Shown: positions 18,043-26,379 of the stretch, in pieces
Numbering within the stretch: the stretch's first letter is position 1
Layout: each line of letters starts with the position of its first letter
Assembly: GCF_004339245.1 (NCBI RefSeq)
Contig: NZ_SMGG01000005.1
Coordinates: 124,001 to 188,000, forward strand
Direction of reading: 5' to 3'
From: Seleniivibrio woodruffii
Lineage (GTDB): Bacteria; Chrysiogenota; Deferribacteres; Deferribacterales; Geovibrionaceae
DNA: 64,000 nucleotides
Notes under the pieces: generated by a model
Databases searched by the model: none
Told to the model about the DNA's origin: nothing
Seen by the model: only the letters and a program-made list of their open reading frames with translations
Program-made: the position numbers and the translations under genes

Positions 18043-19496
18043 AAGCCGCTCCGTTCCCTGATTTTAACCGTCAGAGGATGTTTATCGCCGAACACCTCCA
18101 GCGCAAGGTCATAGGGAGTAAGCCCGTCGTGCCCCCTGAGCTTCAGAGCGCATCCGCTGTTGACCAGCACCTCGGCACACTTGTCAAAGCCGTGCCAGAG
18201 AGCGTCGTGCAGAGGAGTGTAGCCGTTGGAAGGCCCCTGATAGTCCATGTTTATTCCTGCCTGCGAGCAGAGAAGCTGTGTTATATCCGCAAATCCGTTA
18301 TAAGTTGCCTTATGGAGAGGTACTGCGCCGAAGGTCGGCTCTATCGCATTGATGTCCGCTCCCGCTTCGATAAGTATTTTCGCTATATCGTAAAATCCGC
18401 TTCTGCATGCAACGTGCAGAGGGGTGTGTCCGTCGTTGAAACCGTTCAGAATAGGAGCCCGTTCGTTCACGTCCGCCCCCGATCCGATACATGCTTTCAC
18501 CTCGTCACATTTATTATCGATAACAGCCTGCATCAGTTTCTGGCTCTCCGCCCTTTTCCTGTCGTCTTCTATGCGTTTGTCAACCATATCCTTGATGGTA
18601 TACAGCTTATCCTTACACCTCGTTGAAACATTCAGTGCGTAGTTAAGATGATCAAGGAGGCTGAACCCGTAATTGGTCTTAATGTTAAGCCACGCTCCGT
18701 TATCCAGAAGATACTGAACTATCTCAGGATATTTGAACCATATCGCCTCTATAAGAGGAGTATGCCCGGTGGAAACCGCCTGCGTGTTTATAAATGCGCC
18801 GTGTTCCGCAAGCAGCTTAACGATTTCGAGATAACCGCCCTGACATGCCTTGTGCATTGCGGACGCTCCCGCAAGCTCGTCAAGGGTGTTGGGATTCGCC
18901 CCCTTTCTTAGGAGCATTGAAGCTATCTCCGCTTCACCTATTCCTGCGGCGGTCATGAGCAGGGTCAGCTTTGTTTCGGGATTTACATAATTAGGGTCTG
19001 CGCCGAATTTCAGAAGCTCCCTCGCCGAATGTCTGTCCTTTGAAAGCACAGCACCCAGAAGCCTTTCGTTCAGATCTCCACGAAAAGCTACTATACCGAA
19101 AGCGGTATCCCAGTAAGACTTCCATCTTACTATTTTTCCGTCTTTAACCGTGAGCCTGTGGATGAACTCTATGTCGTAGTACAGTCCGGTGGGGATTATC
19201 TTCGCCTTTTCATGGACAAGCCCTATGGCCTCGTCGCCGTTTATAAAAAGTTCCAGCAGCTCAAAGCTCTCCACCTCGGAGAGTTTCGCCCACACCATAA
19301 ATGTCTGGTGAACTTCGCCCACGCCGTGATATTCGCCCAGCCACGGAATTATCTCGGAAAGCCCGGGAATGGGTTTCGTATTAGACCAGACGACGTTTTT
19401 GTCCAGATACTCCATGGCCGAAGCGCCGTCCCTTTCACGCAGTGCTTTGAACCATTTGTCGGCAACCGCTTTCGTATCGTTTTTTAACAAGCTCAT
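18039..19496 (-). CDS. SnoaL-like domain fused to ankyrin repeats
   Basis: The protein has 485 residues. The first 130 or so read as a SnoaL/NTF2-like polyketide-cyclase or ketosteroid-isomerase fold (ADKWFKALRERDGASAMEYL near the start, then FIHRLTVKDGKIVRWKSYWD). The rest is about eight ankyrin repeats in two blocks (about 140-290 and 320-475), with clear repeats such as DGHTPLHVACRSGFYDIAKI. There is no signal peptide, so it should be cytoplasmic. Ankyrin repeats bind proteins, so it may dock the SnoaL fold onto another operon product. A stand-alone SnoaL-like gene lies immediately upstream (three bases between them). The fusion is uncommon. Function unknown. Confidence 0.82.
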   Translation of the reverse strand: MSLLKNDTKAVADKWFKALRERDGASAMEYLDKNVVWSNTKPIPGLSEIIPWLGEYHGVGEVHQTFMVWAKLSEVESFELLELFINGDEAIGLVHEKAKIIPTGLYYDIEFIHRLTVKDGKIVRWKSYWDTAFGIVAFRGDLNERLLGAVLSKDRHSARELLKFGADPNYVNPETKLTLLMTAAGIGEAEIASMLLRKGANPNTLDELAGASAMHKACQGGYLEIVKLLAEHGAFINTQAVSTGHTPLIEAIWFKYPEIVQYLLDNGAWLNIKTNYGFSLLDHLNYALNVSTRCKDKLYTIKDMVDKRIEDDRKRAESQKLMQAVIDNKCDEVKACIGSGADVNERAPILNGFNDGHTPLHVACRSGFYDIAKILIEAGADINAIEPTFGAVPLHKATYNGFADITQLLCSQAGINMDYQGPSNGYTPLHDALWHGFDKCAEVLVNSGCALKLRGHDGLTPYDLALEVFGDKHPLTVKIRERSGL

Positions 19497-19499
19497 ATG

Positions 19500-19871
19500 T
19501 CAGTCCATTTTAAGCCCGGAGGCGTAGTATATTTTTATTTTACCGTTTTCCAGAAGCCACGCATCGGAAGTCATCCATTTTCCGGTGTTGGAGGAGGTTA
19601 CTATCAGCTGGAATGCAATCATGTTGCCCATTCCGATAAAATTAAGCGGTTCGCTGACTGTAACGTCCCCCTGATTTTTCGGGTCGAATATCACTTTCTC
19701 CGCCGCAATTATCTCATCGTGTCCCGAGTGAACGTATGGAGCCTCGCCCTCAAAAAAAGGAAAGTTATGATAAAGCACCGCATCTTCCGTATAGGTATCC
19801 TTCACCATGTTTTCGAAATCCTTTCTGAAGACATATTCCATGTGCTCTTTGAAAAACTGTTTATGATCCAT
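19500..19871 (-). CDS. SnoaL-like (NTF2-fold) protein
   Basis: This small 123-residue protein has the NTF2/SnoaL pattern: an N-terminal helix pair (FKEHMEYVFRKDFENMVKDTY), the segment VLYHNFPFFEG, and a C-terminal sheet ending GKIKIYYASGLKMD. Such folds bind small hydrophobic substrates and act as isomerases, cyclases or binding proteins; no catalytic residue can be named. It lies three bases before the SnoaL-ankyrin gene and three bases after the isomerase-like gene, within the operon. Confidence 0.75.
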   Translation of the reverse strand: MDHKQFFKEHMEYVFRKDFENMVKDTYTEDAVLYHNFPFFEGEAPYVHSGHDEIIAAEKVIFDPKNQGDVTVSEPLNFIGMGNMIAFQLIVTSSNTGKWMTSDAWLLENGKIKIYYASGLKMD

Positions 19872-19874
19872 GAT

Positions 19875-20186
19875 TTACCTCGGCTGTGGAAAGCCGTTTT
19901 TAACATCTTCTATGAATCCTTCGTAGTCCCTCAGTGCCCAGACGTGCTCAAACTCCAGATATTCCCGCATGGGCAGCCAGCCCATGGAATTTCTGTCCAG
20001 ATCCTCAAGGGAATCCACGTCAACAATGGCTATCACCCTGTGCTGGGAAACAACTTTAAAAAGCTGAACCTTCCCTGTTTTTATACCCGCAATGCCGTGG
20101 TTGCCCTCTATCGCCTCCATCTCCCAGAGCTGATCCTGACTGATCCTGCCCTGATAATTCCATTTCATCTGTACGAAAAAAAGCAT
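19875..20186 (-). CDS. Muconolactone-isomerase-like small protein
   Basis: The protein has 103 residues. The start (MLFFVQMKW) and the central pattern with Gly-His-Gly-Ile and WLPMREYLEFEHVW resemble the ferredoxin-like fold of muconolactone delta-isomerase. In catabolic pathways that enzyme moves a double bond in a lactone. No other beta-ketoadipate pathway gene is present here, so the fold may serve a different small molecule. The start overlaps the stop of the EthD-like gene (TGATG). Confidence 0.66.
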   Translation of the reverse strand: MLFFVQMKWNYQGRISQDQLWEMEAIEGNHGIAGIKTGKVQLFKVVSQHRVIAIVDVDSLEDLDRNSMGWLPMREYLEFEHVWALRDYEGFIEDVKNGFPQPR

Positions 20187-20875
20187 CAGTCCCTCCCTTT
20201 GATTATCCAGTTTTCCTGAACAGTCATGGAAAACAGATATCCGGTTTCAACCAGTCCCGCCAGACAGGGCATTATGTCGAAAACGTATTCGCTTGATTCT
20301 ATGAATGTGTTCAGGTCGTCGGTATTCAGAAACGAAAAAACCTCGACGGAATCGAACCTCGCCTCGCCTACCGCATATGCGCCGTCCACCGCATGGCAAA
20401 GCATGTATCTTTTTATTTCGTCAAAATATGTGTTCATGGGGGCGTATACCTTTTGAAGGTCACTTCTGTATGTGCCGAGTTTCAGCCCTTCCTTACGTTT
20501 AAGCAGTCTGACCAGCTTAACGTATCCTGTTTCCGTTATCTCCTCATCGCCGAATACATAATCTTCGGTGGTATCGACCACCAATGATTTCCAGAACGCC
20601 GCCCAGTTGGGTTCGTCCAGCCTTGCACCCTGAAGAAATTCTTTGGTCTGGAGCGAGGCTATCTGCTCCTCCGGCTTTATCCATATTTCCGCTATGCCGC
20701 TGAAAAGCGGTTCGCCTGTCTCGTTTTCCTGTTTTATCCTTGTGTCAACGATGTACTTTTTGATCTGCGGTATCTTCGAGGCATAGTTAACCGCATGATT
20801 GTTCACCCAGTAATCCTGAAAGGCCTCTTCCGTCATGCCCGGTTTTGGCGAGGCAAATATAAACTGATGTATCAT
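20186..20875 (-). CDS. EthD-like (dimeric alpha-beta barrel) protein
   Basis: The protein has 229 residues with two copies of an EthD/ABM-type ferredoxin-like unit: about 1-110 (KPGMTEEAFQDYWVNNHAVN is the typical EthD start) and 115-229 (LKRKEGLKLGTYRSDL onward). Such proteins are small oxygenase-like or binding proteins of uncertain chemistry. The frame is open to 20908, but ATG 20875 has a GGAGG ribosome binding site seven to eight bases upstream. Fifteen bases separate it from the ThDP enzyme gene. Confidence 0.75.
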   Translation of the reverse strand: MIHQFIFASPKPGMTEEAFQDYWVNNHAVNYASKIPQIKKYIVDTRIKQENETGEPLFSGIAEIWIKPEEQIASLQTKEFLQGARLDEPNWAAFWKSLVVDTTEDYVFGDEEITETGYVKLVRLLKRKEGLKLGTYRSDLQKVYAPMNTYFDEIKRYMLCHAVDGAYAVGEARFDSVEVFSFLNTDDLNTFIESSEYVFDIMPCLAGLVETGYLFSMTVQENWIIKGRD

Positions 20876-20889
20876 CACGTCCTCCGAAT

Positions 20890-22578
20890 TCACTGCCCGC
20901 AGCGGCATCCCGCCTGATGGTTTTTGTGGTCAGTATCCACGGACAAATCTATGAGAAACGGTTTGTCCGTCGACAGCATGGCGTCTATTGCGCCAGCGAT
21001 GTCCTCTCTTCGTTCAACCCGCAGTGCATCAACCCCGAACCCCCTCGCTATGGACACAAAATCCACTGCAGGAGAGTCTATGGAAAAGCACTCGGGGAAA
21101 ATTTCGTTCTCCATTGCCTGCTCTCTCCAGTATTGGCTGATGTTCAGCTTCAACAGTTTATAACTCATGTTGTTGCACACCACGAACTTTGCGCCTATGC
21201 CGTGGTGAGCCGCTGTCCAGAGAGCCTGAATCGTATACAGACATCCGCCGTCACCGCTGAAACCTATAACTGTTTTTTCGGGGTTTGCGGTTTTTATACC
21301 TATCGCCCCCGGAAAACCCACCCCGAGGGAGCCGCCTCTGGTCTGGAAATAGGTTCCTCTGTCTTTCGGCACGATAAATGCCGTAAGCTCAGGCGATGAT
21401 GTCAGTGCTTCATCAAAAATAACCGTATCCGCCGGAATCTTTTCCTTAAGAACCTTTGCAAACTCGTGCATCTTTAGAGGCGCATCCTTCTCAAGCTCAG
21501 GAAAATCGGGGGACTTGACCGTATTTGCAAGGGTTTCAAACCTGCTGCGGAACCTTTTCCTGTCGGCTTCCGAAGCGTTCTCTTTTATCAGAGCCGTGAC
21601 CTTTTTCAGTGTCAGCCCGATGTCCGCACTGACGGCGGTGTCGACCCTGTGGTTCTTAGCTATCTCGTAATCGTTGAGGTCGATATGCATGACCTTTGCA
21701 GACGCATTGAAAATTTCTCCAGTTTCAGGGAAAACCTCTGGAAGCATATAGGTTCCCAATATCAGCGCCGCATCCGCTTTCATTGTCACTGGAAGGCTCG
21801 CAAACCCGAACATATGCCCTGTCATGCCCTTCCAGCAGGGGCTGGTGTTGTCCATATTCAGTTCGCCGCAGTCAGCACCGTACACCTCCGCACCGATAAG
21901 CTCCGCAAGTTCCTTAACGGCCTCTTCCGCACCGCAGTACGCAACTCCGTCACCTATGAAAAACACAGGTGTTTCGGCGCATACAAGAGATGCGGCTATT
22001 TCGGCACACACGCCGTCGTCGGCGGGAGCTGTCTTTATTACTGATGCGGAAGGGAAAACCTGTTCGGTGTTGATTTCATCCAGAATGTCCGCAGGCAGGC
22101 AGACATATACAGGCCCCATTGGCGGTGTTGAGGCTATCTTCACGGCTCTGCGCAGGGTGCGCAGGACACTGTCCTTGTGCAGAACCATCGTCGAATACTT
22201 TGTAACGGGCTTCATTATGCCCGTCAGATCCGCCGCCATCTGGGCATCCATGTTCATATATTTCACGCCCGCATCCCCCGCTATTATCACAAGGGGGGAG
22301 TGGCCTCTGTATGCCTGATACACCGCGCCGACGGCATTTCCTATGCCGGGGGAGCTGTGGAGCTGAACAACAGTGGGCTTTTTCGTGCTTCTGGCGTATC
22401 CGTCCGCCGCCATAACGGCGATACTCTCCTGAAGCGTCAGGATATACTTGAGCTGCGGGTAGTTTTTAAGCTCGTTCAGAAAACCCTGCTCGACAGTTCC
22501 CGGGTTGCCGAAGATATATTCGATACCGTCGGCGATGAGCTGTTCAAGGAGCTTGCGGTTTCCCGTTTTACCATCCAT
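20890..22578 (-). CDS. Thiamine-diphosphate-dependent decarboxylase/synthase
   Basis: The enzyme has 562 residues with the three-domain layout of the acetolactate synthase, benzoylformate decarboxylase and oxalyl-CoA decarboxylase superfamily. Glu51 in TLQESIAVMAADGYAR is the cofactor-activating glutamate. The ThDP/Mg motif runs from GDGG (442-445) to NN (469-470). The N-terminal part FGNPGTVEQGFLNEL resembles benzoylformate decarboxylase. The C terminus carries a His/Cys tail (HKNHQAGCRCGQ) that may bind metal. The substrate is probably a 2-oxo acid or aldehyde but cannot be told from sequence. It overlaps the first operon gene by eleven bases. Confidence 0.86.
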   Translation of the reverse strand: MDGKTGNRKLLEQLIADGIEYIFGNPGTVEQGFLNELKNYPQLKYILTLQESIAVMAADGYARSTKKPTVVQLHSSPGIGNAVGAVYQAYRGHSPLVIIAGDAGVKYMNMDAQMAADLTGIMKPVTKYSTMVLHKDSVLRTLRRAVKIASTPPMGPVYVCLPADILDEINTEQVFPSASVIKTAPADDGVCAEIAASLVCAETPVFFIGDGVAYCGAEEAVKELAELIGAEVYGADCGELNMDNTSPCWKGMTGHMFGFASLPVTMKADAALILGTYMLPEVFPETGEIFNASAKVMHIDLNDYEIAKNHRVDTAVSADIGLTLKKVTALIKENASEADRKRFRSRFETLANTVKSPDFPELEKDAPLKMHEFAKVLKEKIPADTVIFDEALTSSPELTAFIVPKDRGTYFQTRGGSLGVGFPGAIGIKTANPEKTVIGFSGDGGCLYTIQALWTAAHHGIGAKFVVCNNMSYKLLKLNISQYWREQAMENEIFPECFSIDSPAVDFVSIARGFGVDALRVERREDIAGAIDAMLSTDKPFLIDLSVDTDHKNHQAGCRCGQ

Positions 22579-23392
22579 ATCTCTTAAGTCCTTTGTCGAG
22601 CATGTTTACAAGCTGCTCGCCGAACTCGTGCGAACACTGGAGCGAACGGGCGGTTATGAACGGATAGTCCACTATGACCGACGTCTCTTTTCCGAAATTG
22701 CCGTGGTATCCTCCGCCGGAACCGACAGCATCCCGAAGCATATACTCAAGCACATAGGGAGGAGGCCCGATGTTGAGGTCTGTTCCCACAAAGCCCGTGC
22801 CGTCGTGATAGTCGTATTCTATGCAGTGACCCGTGACGTGCTTGCCCTCAATGATGGGTTTACGTTCGTTGAAATCCCTTGCAAAAACAAGACAGGCAAC
22901 GCCGTAGCATATTGCCGCTATGGGCTTGTCCATTTTTCTGAATGCAAGGATAAGGTCGTGTACACGCTGGTTGTTCACCATGTCGATAAGCGGACCGCTT
23001 CCGCCCACAAGCAGTATTCCTGCGTATTCGGAAAGCTCCGCCTCCAGCTTTTTAAGCTCCGAATAATAGGCTTCGAGCTTGCGGAGAAAATTTTCCGTAC
23101 TGTAGTAGGGTCTTTCGGGAACCCATGCAGATAAGTTTTTAGGATTGTCCAGTTTGGGTGAATCTTTGATGCTTTTGACCTGCTCTGCATCGAAAGGTGT
23201 TGTTACACATTTTCCGAGGGGAGGATCCATATATGAAGTGTCATAGCTCGGGGGAAGAGCTACCGGTCTCATTCCTCTGGGTGTGGCAAATGTCAGCTCA
23301 TAGCCGGCCTGCTCCAGCTTGACCATGGGTCCGGTAAGCTCAACACCCCAGTATCCGTAATTGGAAAGAATCGCTAAAATTTTCTTAGCCAT
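22568..23392 (-). CDS. DJ-1/PfpI family protein, Hsp31-like length (first gene of operon)
   Basis: The protein has 274 residues with the type-1 glutamine-amidotransferase-like DJ-1/PfpI fold. The nucleophile elbow is AAICYGVACLVF with Cys162; the glutamate usually near the N terminus is in the region GYWGVELTGPM. The length and the insertion (about 60-120) resemble the Hsp31/HchA side of the family, whose members act as glyoxalases or holdase chaperones. AAGGAGA precedes ATG 23392. It leads an eleven-gene operon behind a structured leader (23441-23508). Confidence 0.83.
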   Translation of the reverse strand: MAKKILAILSNYGYWGVELTGPMVKLEQAGYELTFATPRGMRPVALPPSYDTSYMDPPLGKCVTTPFDAEQVKSIKDSPKLDNPKNLSAWVPERPYYSTENFLRKLEAYYSELKKLEAELSEYAGILLVGGSGPLIDMVNNQRVHDLILAFRKMDKPIAAICYGVACLVFARDFNERKPIIEGKHVTGHCIEYDYHDGTGFVGTDLNIGPPPYVLEYMLRDAVGSGGGYHGNFGKETSVIVDYPFITARSLQCSHEFGEQLVNMLDKGLKRYGW

Positions 23393-23440
23393 CTCAAATC
23401 TCCTTAGTGTGCTTTTTCCTCCCTAGTGCCCCGAAATCGC

Positions 23441-23508
23441 AAAAAAAAGTCAGACGTGCCCTGTGCCCCGGTTCTGTATGTTTGCACGAGGGACGGAAAC
23501 TATCTGAC
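23441..23508 (-). promoter_or_regulatory. Structured 5' leader ending in a U-tract, candidate cis-regulatory RNA
   Basis: On the minus strand GTCAGA (23508-23503) pairs with TCTGAC (23454-23449), immediately followed by eight T residues (23448-23441). Inside, CCCTcGTGC (23492-23484) pairs with GCACAGGG (23466-23459), with one bulged C and a 17-base loop. The first stem begins right at the predicted transcription start. The shape is that of a ligand- or protein-controlled attenuator, or a plain leader terminator that must be overcome. I do not recognise a known riboswitch class in it. Confidence 0.55.
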
Positions 23509-23516
23509 CTGTTTAT

Positions 23517-23536
23517 AGTATAACATTGATGTCAAT
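23517..23536 (-). promoter_or_regulatory. Probable promoter/operator of the eleven-gene operon
   Basis: On the minus strand a perfect -10 TATACT lies at 23522-23517. The near-perfect palindrome ATTGACATCAAT lies just upstream (23536-23525), where a regulator would contact the spacer. The -35 at the right distance is poor, which suggests an activator or an alternative sigma factor. Confidence 0.45.
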
Positions 23537-23611
23537 AATTTTCTGTGGGAAATAAGTCAATAATAATAAGCGTATGGTAAATAAGGGCTTTTAAATATTG
23601 AACTTAAAACG

Positions 23612-23690
23612 CAGAAAAGCCGCCGTATCTTCCGATACGGCGGCTCTATGTTATATGCCTGAATAGATTTCAGTCAGTTCGGTTCAGAAA
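23612..23690. repeat. 79-bp dispersed repeat, copy A (contains terminator)
   Basis: This stretch is identical over 79 bases to 31927-32005. The first part is a terminator hairpin and the second part is a tail with the segment GCCTGAATAGATT, similar to the 3' end of the tRNA-Arg gene at 35805. Both full copies lie downstream of a minus-strand gene. Confidence 0.9.
23615..23644 (-). terminator. Intrinsic terminator after the MFS gene
   Basis: An 11-bp perfect stem, GCCGCCGTATC (23619-23629) with GATACGGCGGC (23634-23644), and a TTCC loop, followed on the minus strand by TTTT. It terminates the gene at 23745-24908. The same hairpin recurs at 31930-31959 and, with one mismatch, at 35764-35795. 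Confidence 0.88.
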
Positions 23691-23744
23691 CAGCTCTATG
23701 AATATTGAGTTTATATATATCAACTCTTTCTCCGATGCCGGAGT

Positions 23745-24908
23745 TCAGTATTTATAATCAGCGGCATCGCCAACAAGATTTTCAGTGCAATCAGCAAAAT
23801 ACATTGAAGACAGTAAACCTGTTATCCCTGCTATAATGAAAATACTGCCTATTCCGGCAAACTTCAGTAAAAGCCCGTTTATAATGGGACTGACGGAAAA
23901 CCCAAGCCCCATGACCGTGTTGAACAATCCGATAGTCCTGCCTGTCTGTCCGTCCGGCGCTGACTCCAGCAGAAGCGCTGCCAAAGCAGGCTGAGAAAAT
24001 GCGCCAGCCGCTCCTCCTATGATTATGATAAGAATAATCGAAGGCAGGTCATAAGCAAAAGGGATACTGAGGTATGAAGCCGCCGCCACTGCTCCTCCGG
24101 TGAAAACCATGGTATTCTTTTTCAGAATATCCGCCAGCCTCCCTGTGAAAAGCAGAAAAAAAGCCATCACAAACGGCGGGATGCTCACTGCAAAACCGAT
24201 ATTTGAAGCAGTGAAACCCTGATTATGCATCAGCACAGGCAGGTATATACACACCGAAGATATTCCCCATGCTTTAAAGAAAATATAGACGAGATAGCCT
24301 GTTAAGGCGGGATTGGCGGCTGGTATAAGCCTGTTTGCGGATGGTTTTTCTTTTGCAGTTCCATGTGTTTTAAGGCATTCCCTGAACAGGAGGAACAAAA
24401 GCAATGACATTACACAACAGAGGGCAATTGATATAAAAACACCTGTTTTGCCCGATGCATCAAACAAAAAACCACCGTAAAATGTACCAGCCGCCAATGC
24501 TAGATAGAACGATATGTCCAGTTGTCCCGCTCTTCTGCCCAGGTTTGAAAATTTTCCTTCGGAGGCTATTGCGCAGAGAAGAACGGGACGGAAAAAAGCA
24601 CATGCGCAACCTTGAATGATCCTTGCTGTAAGGATTATAATTTTATCATCAGAAAGTATAAAAACGGCGGACACTGCCGTAAACAGCACCAGAGAGAAGC
24701 CAAGCACCCTCTCAACCCCCATGCTGTCCAGTATCCGCCCGGCAAAAGGAGAAAATATGATTTTGGAAAAAGAATAGAAAAAAAAAGCAAAACTGAGGAA
24801 AATACCATTTCCGACAACATCTTTAAATACAACGGCAAAAAGCCCGTCGCTAACGGAAAAACCGAACGTTATCAAAAAATTTATAAGTATCAGTATAATA
24901 GCTTTCAT
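23745..24908 (-). CDS. Major facilitator superfamily transporter
   Basis: This inner-membrane protein of 387 residues has about twelve hydrophobic helices and the MFS loop signature GRILDSMGVERVLG between helices 2 and 3. The substrate is unknown. It lies downstream of the porin gene but behind a terminator (24921-24949), so it may only partly share its expression. GGAG is present before ATG 24908. A strong terminator hairpin follows the gene. Confidence 0.85.
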   Translation of the reverse strand: MKAIILILINFLITFGFSVSDGLFAVVFKDVVGNGIFLSFAFFFYSFSKIIFSPFAGRILDSMGVERVLGFSLVLFTAVSAVFILSDDKIIILTARIIQGCACAFFRPVLLCAIASEGKFSNLGRRAGQLDISFYLALAAGTFYGGFLFDASGKTGVFISIALCCVMSLLLFLLFRECLKTHGTAKEKPSANRLIPAANPALTGYLVYIFFKAWGISSVCIYLPVLMHNQGFTASNIGFAVSIPPFVMAFFLLFTGRLADILKKNTMVFTGGAVAAASYLSIPFAYDLPSIILIIIIGGAAGAFSQPALAALLLESAPDGQTGRTIGLFNTVMGLGFSVSPIINGLLLKFAGIGSIFIIAGITGLLSSMYFADCTENLVGDAADYKY

Positions 24909-24920
24909 ATTTTCTCCATG

Positions 24921-24949
24921 AAAAGAGGGCGGATGAGCTGAATCCGCCC
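24921..24949 (-). terminator. Intrinsic terminator after the porin gene
   Basis: On the minus strand GGGCGGAT pairs with ATCCGCCC (24942-24949 with 24927-24934) around a seven-base loop, followed by CTCTTTT. It separates the porin and MFS genes. Confidence 0.75.
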
Positions 24950-24981
24950 CTCCCTGTAAAAGTCTCCCCCCTTGGAGGCTT

Positions 24982-26223
24982 TTATTTTCCCGCTAATGCA
25001 AACGTATATCTCAGATATATTCTGGTGTCAGTGTAGTCATCGGCATCTTTGTTATCTATAAAGGCATATCTTGCCCTGACGCTGAATCCGTCCAGAATGC
25101 CGCCGAAGTTTTTGCCGAAGTCATACTGAATGTTATAGTCCATTTCGTTGGCGTCAGTAGTTTTTCCGTTGATCTCAGGTGCGTTGTACACACCGTAAAG
25201 GACATATGCTGACAGTCCTTTCAACCCGAGCTGACCAAAGTCGTATCCGATTTTTGCCGCGATAGCTTCCTCTTTGGCAAACTGAGAGGCCAGAACCTGC
25301 TGGTTGATCACACGACTGTCACCCCAGGGCGTAAGAAGGTTTGTATCGCCGGTTTTGGCGTAATATGCGTTCAGTGAGATGCCGTATGCAGATGCACCCG
25401 CAGCAACACCAATCTGGTCGCTGTCCAGATTGCCTGCCAGTTCATCCCCTTTGGATTTTTGAGTGAAATATGTGGGTTCAAGGCTCAGTTTAAAATCGCC
25501 GAGCTGTTTTGCGGCAGTGACTTTATAATATGTCATATCCATAACATCGGACATGCTGTACAGCCAGCCCTCTGCTGATACATCCAGAACATTTACAGGA
25601 AGTTTGTATTTAGCACCTCCGATCAGCATCGGTTTGTTCTCGTCCGCTGTTTTTGCCGCAGAGTCTGAAACCTGCATGTAGTCATCATCGGCCCACCCCA
25701 TGTAGCCTGTGATGAAATATCCCTGAAGTTCCAGATTAGGTATGCTTTTATTGATAACAGATGCGCCTTTATAAGATTTCGGAAGCAGACGGATGTCGTT
25801 TCCGTTCATAAAGGGCGTGTTGATCATTTGACCGCCGTATTTCAGGGTTGTGTTAAACCACTGTCCCTGAACGTACATTTCCTGCATTCTGGTGACGCTG
25901 TCATGGTTTCCGTTCTGATCCTTCGGCAGAAGTCCGTATACGGCTTTACCGTCGCTGCTTCCCGTATCATTTACGGTTGCGAAAGTAACACCAAAGCTGA
26001 CACCTTTCAGTGCTGCGGACTTATAGCCGAAAAGTCCGCCTGTGGCGTAGTCTTCCCTCTCTTTCTGGGTGGAATCAAAATCCCTGTCATAATAATATGA
26101 CCTGAGTTCTCCGTTCACACTGCCCTGACTGAACATCTCTTTAAGATTATCTGCAGCAAAGCAGGTGGAGGAGGTCAGAAGAGCAAATGAACCGAGAAGA
26201 ATCGGTATCCTTTTAAAATCCAT
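24982..26223 (-). CDS. Outer-membrane porin, OprD-like
   Basis: The protein has 413 residues: a Sec signal peptide (1-23, ending TCFAAD) and a beta-barrel with many alternating short strands. It ends in a C-terminal strand (IYLRYTFALAGK) of the type seen in Campylobacter/Pseudomonas OprD-like porins. RSYYYDRDF near the mature N terminus and the long variable loops fit that family, which often passes carboxylates, amino acids or peptides. A sigma-54 promoter (26263-26278) and a palindromic site (26353-26367) lie upstream and match those of the flavoprotein operon. The porin therefore probably admits the substrate of that reductase. The substrate is not known. Confidence 0.83.
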   Translation of the reverse strand: MDFKRIPILLGSFALLTSSTCFAADNLKEMFSQGSVNGELRSYYYDRDFDSTQKEREDYATGGLFGYKSAALKGVSFGVTFATVNDTGSSDGKAVYGLLPKDQNGNHDSVTRMQEMYVQGQWFNTTLKYGGQMINTPFMNGNDIRLLPKSYKGASVINKSIPNLELQGYFITGYMGWADDDYMQVSDSAAKTADENKPMLIGGAKYKLPVNVLDVSAEGWLYSMSDVMDMTYYKVTAAKQLGDFKLSLEPTYFTQKSKGDELAGNLDSDQIGVAAGASAYGISLNAYYAKTGDTNLLTPWGDSRVINQQVLASQFAKEEAIAAKIGYDFGQLGLKGLSAYVLYGVYNAPEINGKTTDANEMDYNIQYDFGKNFGGILDGFSVRARYAFIDNKDADDYTDTRIYLRYTFALAGK

Positions 26224-26262
26224 GTCACACTCCTTGAGTAAAAAAGTTATGCAAAACCAATA

Positions 26263-26278
26263 CTCAAGAAGCGTGCCA
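26263..26278 (-). promoter_or_regulatory. Sigma-54 promoter of the porin gene
   Basis: On the minus strand TGGCACG (26278-26272) and TTGA (26267-26264) are spaced as in the -24/-12 consensus. The final C of TTGC is A here. The promoter of the flavoprotein operon (29775-29790) has the same change. Confidence 0.72.
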
Positions 26279-26352
26279 ACGGATGCTTCACCTATATATA
26301 TTTAATAAATAAGCACTTATACCCGAACAACCCAACCGGATATTTTTCAGAA

Positions 26353-26367
26353 GAGACACATTGTCTC
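26353..26367. promoter_or_regulatory. Upstream activator palindrome, porin side
   Basis: GAGACA-CAT-TGTCTC is a perfect 6-bp inverted repeat with a 3-base centre, about 110 bases upstream of the porin start site. The same arms occur at 29674-29688. It is the probable binding site of the sigma-54 activator encoded at 26380-29505. Confidence 0.68.
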
Positions 26368-26379
26368 ATCAGAAGTGTC

